From NCBI GenBank assembly GCA_017998475.1, contig JAGODA010000042.1, positions 1 through 14,363 of the forward strand: 14,363 nucleotides of DNA, given 5' to 3'. This stretch comes from Spirochaetota bacterium. Lineage in GTDB: Bacteria; Spirochaetota; UBA4802; UBA5368. Each line of letters opens with the position of its first letter. Positions within the stretch are counted from its first letter, which is position 1. Of this stretch, positions 1-7,255 are shown piece by piece. Made by a program: the position numbers and the translations under genes. Below the pieces are notes generated by a model. It was not told the DNA's origin. It did no database searches and saw nothing but the letters and a program-made list of their open reading frames with translations.

Positions 1-78
1 GGTAATGGTTTCCAACCGCGTGGCGAAACTGTCGTGCACGCTTTCGTCGATTTCCGCCGGGAGGACGTCCCATCCCCG
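1..78 (-). pseudogene. Receiver-domain remnant continuing in frame past the kinase stop codon
   Basis: Directly beyond the TGA that ends the histidine kinase, the same reading frame stays open for 26 codons to the window edge. The residues just after the stop (Arg-Gly-Trp-Asp-Val-Leu-Pro-Ala) fit the usual receiver-domain stretch after helix 1 (typically Leu-Gly-Tyr-x-Val-Leu-x-Ala) without any gap. The TGA therefore looks like a single-base change from an Arg or Trp codon, not a natural gene end. Whether the rest of the receiver follows lies outside the window. Alternatives are a sequencing error, a young nonsense mutation, or stop-codon readthrough. Confidence 0.5.
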
Positions 79-1662
79 TCATACCAGAATTCCGCTCGAG
101 ACTTTCAGTATGAATTTTTCGTCGTCGATGACGAGTATCCTGCCCGACCTCTCAGGGCCGCCCGCACGCTTCTCGGCACGTCCCGCGATGACCGCCCCCG
201 GAGCGGCCGCCGGGAGGTAGACCGAAAATGTAGAGCCCTTCCCCTTCTCCGATCGGACCACTATGGTGCAGCCGTGCTGTTTGACGATACTGTAGGATAT
301 CGAGAGCCCGAGTCCGGTGCCGCCTCCGCTCAGCTTCGTCGAGAAGAAGGGGTCGAAAATGCGGGCAATGTCCGCCTCGTCGATCCCGATTCCGGTATCC
401 TCCACGTCGACGCATACCCACCTTTCGGCCTCGCCCCGTGCCTCCGGCGGCAGCTCCGCGGCCAGAAGCATGGACGCGCTCACCGAGAGCCGTCCGCCCT
501 CCCTTTCGCCCGGCGGTCGCTGGAGGGTCATCGCCTGCGATCCGTTGATGCACAGGTTGAGGAGCACCTGTTCTATCTGTACGGAATCGGCCATTACCGT
601 CAGCGGTTCGGGGGGAACGCGGAACTCGAGCAATACGCTCTTGGGAAAACTGTTTTCGCAGATGGCCTGCATGCTTTTAATGGACGCGGCGATGTCCACA
701 GGGGCAAGGGCGAGCTCGTGCTCGCGCGAAAGGGTCAGGAGACGTTTGATGAGCTCCGCCGAGCGTTTCGACGATTCGAGACCTATGCCGAGGTAGCGGC
801 GCATCTCATCGTGAGAGCGGGGCTTTTCGCGCTCGACGAGGTACTCCACCATATTGATGCTTCCGATTATGCCGACAAGGAGGTTGTTGAAGTCGTGGGC
901 GATTCCCCCCGCCAGGGTACCCAGGGCCTCCATCTTCTGCGCCTGGACCAGGCACGACTGCATCCTCTCCCGCTCCTCGAGCGCCTCCGAGAGGGCGCGG
1001 TTCTTGGCGCTGATCTCCATCGTCCTTTCGTTTACGAGCTCTTCGAGCCGCTCCTTGTGCCTGCGGAGTTCGGCCTGTTCCTTCTCCATGGCCGTTTTGT
1101 ATCGCTGTCGCACCGACTCGTAGCTGTAGGTAAAGAGTATGATGATCAGCATGGTTCCCAGGTGGCGCTGGATGAAGAGGGGGGAGTATTCGTACGACGC
1201 AAGTAAACGGCCCGGATTGATGAAGATGAACAGGCACATCAGAACGATCGTGGAGGTCCAGATCGCCCCCTCCCTCTTGCCGAGCAGATAAAAAACGAAC
1301 AGGGGGTAGGTCACAACCCATATGCTCGAATAGCCGTCGAAAACGCCCGTGTACATCCAGTAGAAGAACAGTATCCAGGTGATGACCGCGACCGCGCGGT
1401 ACAGGGCGAGGCCCCGTTTCATTCTGCCGAGCGCTAATATAAAGCCGAAAAAGGTCGCCGCCGTAAGCAGGTTGACGATCCCGAAGTGGAGGATGCCCCT
1501 GGTGACGTGCGTGATACCGAAATAGATGAACAGGGTGATGAGGATGCTCAGGAATACCGCCATCAGCCGCTTGCGGCCGATTTCCTCGTTGTCGATACCG
1601 GGCGCCGGTTCCGGCATCGTGAGGAGAGATCCCAGCAATGAGAACGGTTTTTTATGTATCAT
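79..1662 (-). CDS. Six-TM hybrid sensor histidine kinase, receiver domain cut by TGA
   Basis: Membrane sensor kinase that would autophosphorylate on a histidine; its signal is unknown. Counting from the ATG at 1662 (527 aa), about six hydrophobic segments lie within residues 33-180. A charged coiled-coil linker (about 185-240) follows. The H-box GGIAHDFNN carries His256, and the N-box EQVLLNLCINGSQ carries Asn369. The G1 box DTGIGI starts at Asp422, the F-box is IFDPFFSTK, and the G2 box GTGLGL spans 448-453. A receiver domain opens at ILVIDDE (Asp513-Asp514) but stops 15 codons later at a TGA. The kinase core is complete, so autophosphorylation is likely kept, while the cut receiver lacks its phospho-acceptor region. 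A TTG start at 1749 and an ATG at 1617 are also possible; no start has a clear ribosome binding site. The small membrane gene at 1786-2037 lies upstream on the same strand, 123 bp away. Confidence 0.88.
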   Translation of the reverse strand: MIHKKPFSLLGSLLTMPEPAPGIDNEEIGRKRLMAVFLSILITLFIYFGITHVTRGILHFGIVNLLTAATFFGFILALGRMKRGLALYRAVAVITWILFFYWMYTGVFDGYSSIWVVTYPLFVFYLLGKREGAIWTSTIVLMCLFIFINPGRLLASYEYSPLFIQRHLGTMLIIILFTYSYESVRQRYKTAMEKEQAELRRHKERLEELVNERTMEISAKNRALSEALEERERMQSCLVQAQKMEALGTLAGGIAHDFNNLLVGIIGSINMVEYLVEREKPRSHDEMRRYLGIGLESSKRSAELIKRLLTLSREHELALAPVDIAASIKSMQAICENSFPKSVLLEFRVPPEPLTVMADSVQIEQVLLNLCINGSQAMTLQRPPGEREGGRLSVSASMLLAAELPPEARGEAERWVCVDVEDTGIGIDEADIARIFDPFFSTKLSGGGTGLGLSISYSIVKQHGCTIVVRSEKGKGSTFSVYLPAAAPGAVIAGRAEKRAGGPERSGRILVIDDEKFILKVSSGILV

Positions 1663-1785
1663 GATGCGTCTGCCGTCGTATGCCCCGGCCACACCCGATC
1701 CCCGGTGAGGAGGGGCTTTTTTCGGGGACAGTACTATACATGCCGCCAATCGGTCAATATGTAATTTTATTACACGGCGGCTAAA

Positions 1786-2037
1786 TCAGTATAGTACGAT
1801 GATTCCGCCGCCGATGAAGAGAAGCGAGACCAGGACGGCCGCGGCGCCCTGGAGCAGGTTGGCAGCCGGCGAAATAAGGATGCGACGCCTGATAAGCCCG
1901 GCCGTCCCGTATGTGATCAGGCCGGCTCCCATCAGAAATCGCCCCGCCATGGCGCCCGTGCCCGCCAGAACGAATGCAACAAGTACCATACCGGCAACGC
2001 CGGCGACGATTATCCGGTCCACTGTACGATCGCTCAT
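1786..2037 (-). CDS. Small membrane protein, 83 aa, function unknown
   Basis: The protein is almost wholly hydrophobic, with likely membrane segments near residues 9-28, 33-48 and 59-82. A basic turn (Arg-Arg-Arg near residue 51) sits between the second and third. The Asp-Arg-Ile-Ile start followed by glycine-rich helices loosely recalls YgaP-like/DUF2892 small inner-membrane proteins, but the match is weak and not a firm assignment. The ATG at 2037 is preceded by AAGAAGGGA at ribosome-binding distance, which supports this start. It lies upstream of the sensor kinase on the same strand and divergent from the secreted protein gene at 2233. No terminator is visible between it and the kinase, so co-transcription is possible. 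Confidence 0.7.
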   Translation of the reverse strand: MSDRTVDRIIVAGVAGMVLVAFVLAGTGAMAGRFLMGAGLITYGTAGLIRRRILISPAANLLQGAAAVLVSLLFIGGGIIVLY

Positions 2038-2153
2038 GGGATCCCTTCTTTTCGAAAATGTAAATACGTGCCTCAGGCTTTATTTTTCGGAAGAATTTTC
2101 AAGTAAAAACAGATTACCCGCGGTGGTTTCCGGGACGGCCCTCAGGATTTGCT

Positions 2154-2182
2154 TTGACATTTGCGCTCGGGAGGTGTATGCG
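2154..2182 (+). promoter_or_regulatory. Possible sigma-70-like promoter for the 2233 gene
   Basis: A perfect -35 box TTGACA (2154-2159) is followed after 17 bp by TATGCG (2177-2182), which matches only the first half of a -10 box. Placement 50-75 bp before the ATG at 2233 is suitable. The poor -10 keeps confidence low. Confidence 0.25.
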
Positions 2183-2232
2183 TCAACAGTCCCGCCGGGG
2201 ACGCGATTACCGTCATCACCGGAGACTCCGCC

Positions 2233-2769
2233 ATGAAAAGACACGCCCCGCCGCTCGCCCTGATGCTCGCGCTGGTACTTGCCTCCGCCGGCGGCGCCCA
2301 GGCGCAGACGAAGAAGATGAGCGTGATGGACTATTACCTTGCGCTTCCGGACGACTGCTTCTACTGTGAAATAACACCGCCCGACCTCTCGGCCGCTTTC
2401 AAAAGGAAGCTGATCACGAAGGCGAATATTCCCGCCGGCTATATCGAGGCCCGCTCGGAGAATTATTCGATGCAGGTGGCCCTGTTCACTGCGCCGGGCG
2501 TCACGGTCGTTGCCGTAAACAGGCCCTGCGGCGCGGGATGCATGTGCGCCATGTTCCGCCTGCTTGTCCCCGAACCCGGTGGAAAATGGAGCGAGTACAC
2601 GGGTTTCCCCTCGGAGGACCGGATACGCGCGCGGATCGCCAAAAAGGACCTCGAGCAGATCGAGTTCGTGTTGCCCGAAATCGGGACCGATATCAAGGTG
2701 GTCGATCCGGATACGGGGAAGGCGCTCCTGCTCATCGGCTGGGGCGGCGGGAAGTTCAGCATAAAGTAG
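2233..2769 (+). CDS. Secreted cysteine-containing protein, 178 aa, function unknown
   Basis: I do not recognise the family. Residues 1-24 form a standard Sec signal peptide: Met-Lys-Arg, a Leu/Ala-rich core, and cleavage after Ala-Gln-Ala. The mature chain is soluble with no further membrane segment. It has five cysteines: Cys42 and Cys45 in a Cys-Phe-Tyr-Cys motif, and Cys99, Cys103 and Cys105 in Cys-Gly-Ala-Gly-Cys-Met-Cys. That pattern suggests disulfides or a metal site in the periplasm. A longer reading from 2161 is possible, but the start at 2233 has GGAGA about 8 bases upstream and puts the signal peptide at the N-terminus. The gene lies 124 bp before the membrane protein gene at 2894, same strand. 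The linked job is unknown. Confidence 0.78.
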   Translation: MKRHAPPLALMLALVLASAGGAQAQTKKMSVMDYYLALPDDCFYCEITPPDLSAAFKRKLITKANIPAGYIEARSENYSMQVALFTAPGVTVVAVNRPCGAGCMCAMFRLLVPEPGGKWSEYTGFPSEDRIRARIAKKDLEQIEFVLPEIGTDIKVVDPDTGKALLLIGWGGGKFSIK

Positions 2770-2893
2770 GACGCGATGTAATGGCCGGCCGGGGGTCTCT
2801 CCCGCGCGGAGGGCCGGACTCGGCCTGACGTCGGCTCACACCGCGCTCCGGGGCGTGGGGCGCGATACACATTCTCCGTTCGGGAGGTAGAAC

Positions 2894-3526
2894 ATGGCGC
2901 CGTCGGCACAGCAGGCACTGTCGATACTCAGGGACGGTTCTCGGTTTGAGTGGTACGTCATTCCGTTCCTGCTCGTCGTCATTTACGTGTACTTCGTCGA
3001 TATCGGGAAAAAGGACTGGCGCGCCGTGTGCGGCGGGCTCGCCTTCTGGGCCATGGACTGGCACGCGGAGATCTGGAATGCCGTCATCATGCGCGCGAGC
3101 GGCTACGCGCCCCTGTGGGGTACTCCCGGAAAGACCGCCTACCAGATCCTCGTCGGCCTGAACATCGAGATATCCCTTATGTTTCTCATCATGGGAATCG
3201 CGGCCGTCAAGGTGCTTCCCGCCGACCGCTCGTCGAGGATCCTGGGAGTACCCAACCGGCTCTTCATCTCGGCTCTCCTCGCCGTGTGCTGTATTCTCGT
3301 CGAGATCGTGCTCAACGCCGTGGGCGCTCTGACGTGGGAATACTGGTGGTGGAGCACCCGGTTCCCGTTCCTGCTCTTTCTGGTGGCTTACTGGCCGCTT
3401 TTCCTTGTGGCCTTCCGCGTATACGACATGGAAACGACGCGTCGCAGGGTTGCCGCCACGGCTGCGCTGTACGCGTGGAACGCCGTTCTCATACTGATTT
3501 TCGGTGTGACGCTCGGCTGGATATAA
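2894..3526 (+). CDS. Polytopic inner-membrane protein, 210 aa, function unknown
   Basis: I do not recognise the family. About six hydrophobic segments can be drawn, near residues 19-36, 41-54, 83-107, 121-146, 154-175 and 186-208. Polar and aromatic clusters stand out: Met-Asp-Trp-His-Ala-Glu-Ile-Trp-Asn (54-62) and Leu-Thr-Trp-Glu-Tyr-Trp-Trp-Trp-Ser (146-154). An acidic or histidine residue among tryptophans at a membrane edge could be a binding or catalytic site, but that is speculation. The start is well supported by GGGAGGT 6 bases before the ATG. The neighbours are the secreted protein upstream and, after a 175-bp gap, the M28 peptidase gene on the same strand. A link to the downstream operon is possible but unproven. 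Confidence 0.8.
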   Translation: MAPSAQQALSILRDGSRFEWYVIPFLLVVIYVYFVDIGKKDWRAVCGGLAFWAMDWHAEIWNAVIMRASGYAPLWGTPGKTAYQILVGLNIEISLMFLIMGIAAVKVLPADRSSRILGVPNRLFISALLAVCCILVEIVLNAVGALTWEYWWWSTRFPFLLFLVAYWPLFLVAFRVYDMETTRRRVAATAALYAWNAVLILIFGVTLGWI

Positions 3527-3701
3527 CGGACGCGTCGCGGTACCGGGCGCGGGTCGTATCCGTCGGCAAGTGGGTGCCTCGATCCCTGTCGCGTGGTTGA
3601 GGCCGGCGGTCCGGTGCTTCGTGACGACGTCCCTTGGCTTTCCGCAATCGGGGTGACGGCCCGGGGCCTTCAGCTCAATCTGGATAAAGGAGACGTATGC
3701 C

Positions 3702-4868
3702 ATGGACATGTACGCAGTGCTCGAAAAGATCGCCGTGCCCCGTCCCAATCACAGCGAGGCCGTTGACGGGACGGCCGTCTTCATACGGGACCTCCTGTCC
3801 TCATGGGACATCCCGTTTACCGTGCAGGAGTTCGTCCTGCGGCCCTACCAGCAGCTTCTGGTCGGCTACGCGTGTTTTCTGCTTTCACTCCTCATCCTGT
3901 TTTTCGTTATCAAACGGAAGCCGCTCCCGATCATCATCTCGGCGGTGGCCATTCCCGTGCTCCTCTTCATGGAATTCGAGTTCTTTATACCGCTGGTCAG
4001 CCCCCTCATCACGAAGACCGGGCAGAACATCATCGTCAGCTTTCCGGCCGCCGACGCGGCGCGCGAGCTCATTTTCGCCGCGCATTATGATTCCAAGACC
4101 GATTTCTTCGACCACATCGAGCGTGCGAAGGTCTACCGCTTTATTCCGTTGGCGGGCATTCTGGCCATGCTCATGTCGCCGTGGGTGCTTCTGCGGAATA
4201 AAATCTCCTCGCTTCGGAAACCGGCGCTTTCAATCGCCACCGTTTGCCTGGCCGTGCTCCTTTCGATTTACTGGGGCCTCGTGGCGCTGGGTTTCGGCGG
4301 GTACATTTTTCTCTCGGGCCAGAGCTGCGGCGCGGTGGACAACGGGGGCTCGGTGGTAACACTGCTCGCCCTCGCGAAGGACATCAGGGAAGGCAAGGTC
4401 AGGACCGGAAATTCGACGGTCACCATCGTGTTCTTCGGCGGCGAGGAGGTGGGGCCTCAGGGTTCGTACCATTTCGTGAGGAAGCACTTCGCGGAAGACT
4501 CCGGGAAACGCGCCGTGCCCGCTTCGCTCGTCAACCTCGAACTTGTCGGACAGAACGGAAACATGCTCTACTGGAAGAAAAACGGCATCTTCCTCTCGTT
4601 CCTCGAAACGGATGCGGAGCTGCGCGAGCGGCTCGACGCGGCGTGGAAGTCGGTGTCGGGCGGGGTGATGGACGCCGGCGGCTCCATCACCGACGACGCG
4701 CTCCATTTTCTCCGGGCGGGGATACCGGCAATAACCGTGGGGCATACCGGGCTTCCGGGGCTCGGCGAGGGCGGTTTCCACGACGTGACCGACTGTATGG
4801 ACCGGGTGAATCCCGGGAACCTGAGCCTGATGCGCAGGACGCTCGCGAAGTATATCGAGGGACATTAG
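3702..4868 (+). CDS. Membrane-embedded M28-family zinc metallopeptidase
   Basis: Probable di-zinc aminopeptidase or carboxypeptidase-like hydrolase of family M28, anchored in the inner membrane (388 aa). The M28 ligand set is complete: His128-x-Asp130 (AHYDS), Asp213 (GAVDNGG), the general-base and ligand pair Glu248-Glu249 (FFGGEEVG), Glu280 (NLELVG) and His360 (GGFHDV). Hydrophobic segments lie near 52-70 and 76-100, before the first ligand. Two more, near 146-163 and 174-204, lie between Asp130 and Asp213, where soluble M28 enzymes have only a short loop. The start ATG at 3702 follows AAAGGAGA at a good distance; the ATG at 3697 is in another frame. It is the first gene of the tight run to 10213, six bases from the next gene. 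Substrate unknown; the neighbours suggest an envelope compound or peptide. Confidence 0.87.
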   Translation: MDMYAVLEKIAVPRPNHSEAVDGTAVFIRDLLSSWDIPFTVQEFVLRPYQQLLVGYACFLLSLLILFFVIKRKPLPIIISAVAIPVLLFMEFEFFIPLVSPLITKTGQNIIVSFPAADAARELIFAAHYDSKTDFFDHIERAKVYRFIPLAGILAMLMSPWVLLRNKISSLRKPALSIATVCLAVLLSIYWGLVALGFGGYIFLSGQSCGAVDNGGSVVTLLALAKDIREGKVRTGNSTVTIVFFGGEEVGPQGSYHFVRKHFAEDSGKRAVPASLVNLELVGQNGNMLYWKKNGIFLSFLETDAELRERLDAAWKSVSGGVMDAGGSITDDALHFLRAGIPAITVGHTGLPGLGEGGFHDVTDCMDRVNPGNLSLMRRTLAKYIEGH

Positions 4869-4874
4869 GAGCGC

Positions 4875-5840
4875 GTGACCGATCTCAGGCGGATACGGAG
4901 GTTCGTCGAAAAGGCCGGATGGGTCGCCGCGCCCGCCGCGGTCGAGTTTCTCGCGGCCGGCGAATACAACGAGAACTATCTGGTCACGGGCCCGGACGGC
5001 GCTCGCAGCGTGTTCAGGATAAACCGCGGAAGTCAGCTCAATCTTTCCGACCAGATCGGCTACGAGTTCCGTGTGCTGGAAGCGGTATACCCTTCCGGCG
5101 TCACGCCCCGGCCCTATCGCTGCGACCCCCGGCCCGCGGGCATCGACGGCGGCGTTCTTCTCATGCAGTTCCTCCCGGGCGTTCCGCTCGAATATCCGCG
5201 CGACTGGCCGTCCGCGGCCTCCGTCTTCGCGCGGGTCCACGCCCTGCCTTCGGAAGGCGCGGGCCTGGTTGAACAGCCGGAGCCGGTGCTCGATATCGCC
5301 CGCGAGAGCCTGGGGCTCATCACCCGCTTCGCCGATCACCCGCTGAAGGAGGAGCGAAAGGCGCTTCTTGAGTATCACGACCGGGTCGTCAGCATGGGGC
5401 ACGATACCGCTCATCTTTTCGCGGGCGAGGTCCTCTGCATAGTCAACACAGAGGTCAACTCGCATAATTTCCTTATAGACGGGGCGGAGGCCCGGCTGGT
5501 GGACTGGGAGAAGGCGGTCCGCTCGCTTCGCTACCAGGACCTGGGGCATTTCCTCGTCCCGACCACCACCCTGTGGAGAAGTGAGTACGTGTACGGGGAG
5601 GATGAAAAGCTCCGATTCCTCGAGCGTTACCGGGATCTGGCCGGGCTTAGGGTGCCGCTCGAGGAACTGCGCGAGAAAACGCGCATACTCGAACGGACGA
5701 TCCTGCTGCGCGGGCTTTCATGGTGTTTCATGGCGTATTACGAATACACCAGAGGGGACCGGGCTCTTTCGAGCGCGTATACCTTTCGTAAGATTCGAAA
5801 CTACCTTGCGGCGATTCAGTGGTTTCTGGGGAGCGTATGA
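4875..5840 (+). CDS. APH/choline-kinase-fold phosphotransferase, atypical catalytic loop
   Basis: Kinase-like small-molecule phosphotransferase of the APH superfamily (321 aa). The glycine-loop region is near residues 29-38 (AGEYNENYLV). Arg48 stands in the VFRIN strand where the ATP lysine sits, and a helix-C glutamate is likely Glu64. The catalytic loop reads Asn191-Thr-Glu193-Val-Asn-Ser-His-Asn198, against the usual His-Gly-Asp-x-x-x-x-Asn. The metal-binding Asp210 in LVDWEK is kept. Glu in place of the catalytic Asp may be a subfamily trait, so activity is likely but not assured. Substrate unknown; by context a sugar, sugar alcohol or lipid head group. GTG start at 4875, with AGGAG overlapping the stop of the M28 gene; the end overlaps the next start by ATGA. 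Confidence 0.8.
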   Translation: MTDLRRIRRFVEKAGWVAAPAAVEFLAAGEYNENYLVTGPDGARSVFRINRGSQLNLSDQIGYEFRVLEAVYPSGVTPRPYRCDPRPAGIDGGVLLMQFLPGVPLEYPRDWPSAASVFARVHALPSEGAGLVEQPEPVLDIARESLGLITRFADHPLKEERKALLEYHDRVVSMGHDTAHLFAGEVLCIVNTEVNSHNFLIDGAEARLVDWEKAVRSLRYQDLGHFLVPTTTLWRSEYVYGEDEKLRFLERYRDLAGLRVPLEELREKTRILERTILLRGLSWCFMAYYEYTRGDRALSSAYTFRKIRNYLAAIQWFLGSV

Positions 5841-6538
5841 GCGCGGCGCCGGTGATATCGGTCATCATCCCCGTGCTTCATGAGGAGGCGGTGATCAACC
5901 GATGCATCGATTCCGTGCGTGCCTCGGCCGGCGGCTTCGAACGGTACGAGATCATCGTGGTGGACGGCGATCGGAGCGGGGGAACGCTCGCGGCAATCGA
6001 TCGAACGGATATCGGCATGATCGCGGCGCCGCGCGGCAGGGCCGCTCAGATGAACGCTGGCGCCCGTGCGGCCGGAGGAAGAGTCCTTCTCTTTCTTCAC
6101 GCCGACACCGGGCTTCCGCCGGGCTGGCCCGCGGCGGTGTCCGCCGCGATGGAGGGCGGAGAGGCCGTTGCCGGCGCCTTCGACATGGTGATCGATTCGG
6201 ACCGTTTCATTTTTACCGTGATCGCGCGAATGTCGTCGCGCAAGCACCGCATGACGCGCGTTCCCTACGGCGACCAGGCCATCTTCTTCCGTCGCGACTT
6301 TTTCGAGAGCATCGGCGGTTACCGCGAGATTCCCCTCATGGAGGACGTGGAAATCATGAAGCGCGTAAAGCGGCTCGGCGGGCGGGTGGTTTTTCTGGAC
6401 GCACCGGTGCGCACCTCGGCCAGGCGGTGGCTTGAGGAGGGGATTGTATACGCCACCCTCAGAAATTACGCTCTCCAGATACTGTATTGTGCTGGCGTAT
6501 CGCCGGAAAGGCTGGTACGTTTCTATTATCGGCGCTGA
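5837..6538 (+). CDS. TIGR04283-type family 2 glycosyltransferase
   Basis: GT-A fold glycosyltransferase (233 aa), close to the size of the TIGR04283 family, named for its link to radical-SAM/selenodomain and arsenosugar gene sets. It opens with ISVIIPVLHEE (7-17), the nucleotide-sugar binding strand. IIVVDGDRSGGT (39-50) follows; here the family's usual Gly-Ser-Thr-Asp-Gly-Thr is changed to Asp-Arg-Ser-Gly-Gly-Thr. GRAAQMNAGA (67-76) is typical of the family. FLHAD (86-90) stands at the DxD metal site, GDQAIFF (145-151) is next, and MEDVE (168-172) supplies the acceptor-side acid. No membrane segment is evident, so it acts in the cytoplasm. Start ATG at 5837 overlaps the stop of the kinase gene (ATGA), with GGGGAG just upstream. 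Its usual partner, TIGR04282, follows after 18 bases. Confidence 0.85.
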   Translation: MSAAPVISVIIPVLHEEAVINRCIDSVRASAGGFERYEIIVVDGDRSGGTLAAIDRTDIGMIAAPRGRAAQMNAGARAAGGRVLLFLHADTGLPPGWPAAVSAAMEGGEAVAGAFDMVIDSDRFIFTVIARMSSRKHRMTRVPYGDQAIFFRRDFFESIGGYREIPLMEDVEIMKRVKRLGGRVVFLDAPVRTSARRWLEEGIVYATLRNYALQILYCAGVSPERLVRFYYRR

Positions 6539-6556
6539 GCGCCGGACGGAGGGGGG

Positions 6557-7255
6557 ATGGACGGTGTCCGGCGGATAATCGTATTCGTCAAATATCCGGA
6601 GGAGAACACGGTGAAGACCAGGCTCGCGCGCGACATCGGGGCCCGCCGTGCGGCGGGCATCTCCCGCCTGATGGCCATGGACGCGGTCGACGCTGCCGCG
6701 AAGGCGGGCAGGGAGGTGGTGGTCGCTTTTTCCCCCGATGATCGTGCCGACGCTTTCCGCGAGTGGCTGGGCGGCGAACTCCTGTACGAGCCGCAGGGCG
6801 ACGGGGACATCGGAGCGCGCATGCGCCGCTCCTTCGAGTCGGCGTTCGCCGGGGGCGTTGCGAACGCGGTGCTCGTGGGAAGCGACATCCCCGACCTGTC
6901 GAGCGGGATCATCGACCGCGCCTTCGCCCTGCTCGGCGCTCACGACGCGGTGCTGGGACCGTCCACCGACGGCGGGTATTACCTGATAGGCTTCACTCGC
7001 GGGGGCTTTCTGTCGTCGGTATTCGAGGATATCCGGTGGAGTACGGCAATGGTGGCGGAGCGCACAATGGAAAGGTTTCGCGCGTCGGGGAGAAAATACG
7101 CGACTCTGCCGGGACTGCGCGACATCGATACCGCGGACGACCTTGCCGCGTGGATGGCAGGGGCCGCGTCGAGCGGGGGACCTCGCGGTGCCGTCGCGCG
7201 GCCGTCGCGGGTGAGGCGTTATTACGAAGAAGAACTCGCCCGGGAGGGGCCATGA
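6557..7255 (+). CDS. TIGR04282/DUF2064-type nucleotidyl- or glycosyltransferase
   Basis: GT-A/nucleotidyltransferase-like protein (232 aa) of the TIGR04282 (DUF2064) family. Near the N-terminus is IIVFVKYPEENTVKTRLA (7-24), the family's nucleotide-binding loop with its Lys-Thr-Arg. GDGDIGARM (81-89) follows. LVGSDIPDL (106-114) carries Asp110 at the metal site. GPSTDGGYYLIG (134-145) and LRDIDTADDL (187-196) close the domain. All are typical of the family. This protein and TIGR04283 are often adjacent, as here, and databases call both arsenosugar-associated glycosyltransferases, a name based largely on gene association. ATG at 6557 has GGAGGGGGG directly before it. The end overlaps the hydroxylase start by ATGA. 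The last 30 residues are basic and fall outside the recognisable domain. Confidence 0.85.
   Translation: MDGVRRIIVFVKYPEENTVKTRLARDIGARRAAGISRLMAMDAVDAAAKAGREVVVAFSPDDRADAFREWLGGELLYEPQGDGDIGARMRRSFESAFAGGVANAVLVGSDIPDLSSGIIDRAFALLGAHDAVLGPSTDGGYYLIGFTRGGFLSSVFEDIRWSTAMVAERTMERFRASGRKYATLPGLRDIDTADDLAAWMAGAASSGGPRGAVARPSRVRRYYEEELAREGP

Noticed and set aside
34..1206. Plus-strand open frame opposite the histidine kinase
   Set aside because: The minus strand carries every kinase box in order; the plus frame has no recognisable domain.
1695..1735. Possible terminator near GAGGAGGGGCTTTTTTCGGGG
   Set aside because: The G runs on the two sides of the T run are in direct, not inverted, order, so no stable stem forms.
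1663..1749. N-terminal extension of the kinase from TTG at 1749
   Set aside because: No ribosome binding site, a non-hydrophobic odd composition, and a TATAGT -10-like box on the same strand (1733-1738) would lie inside it. No good -35 goes with that box, so it was not called as a promoter either.
2756..3748. Minus-strand open frame of 330 codons opposite the six-TM protein
   Set aside because: Charged, low-complexity composition without motifs; the plus-strand gene has membrane segments and a strong ribosome binding site.
4230..5549. Long open frame on the minus strand opposite the M28 and kinase genes
   Set aside because: It is antisense to two well-supported genes, is rich in Arg/His/Pro/Gly, has no domain motif and no ribosome binding site. 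Such frames are common in GC-rich genes.
5837..7255. Calling the locus an arsenosugar biosynthesis cluster
   Set aside because: Only the two associated transferases are present; no ArsM methyltransferase or ArsS radical SAM gene occurs in the window.
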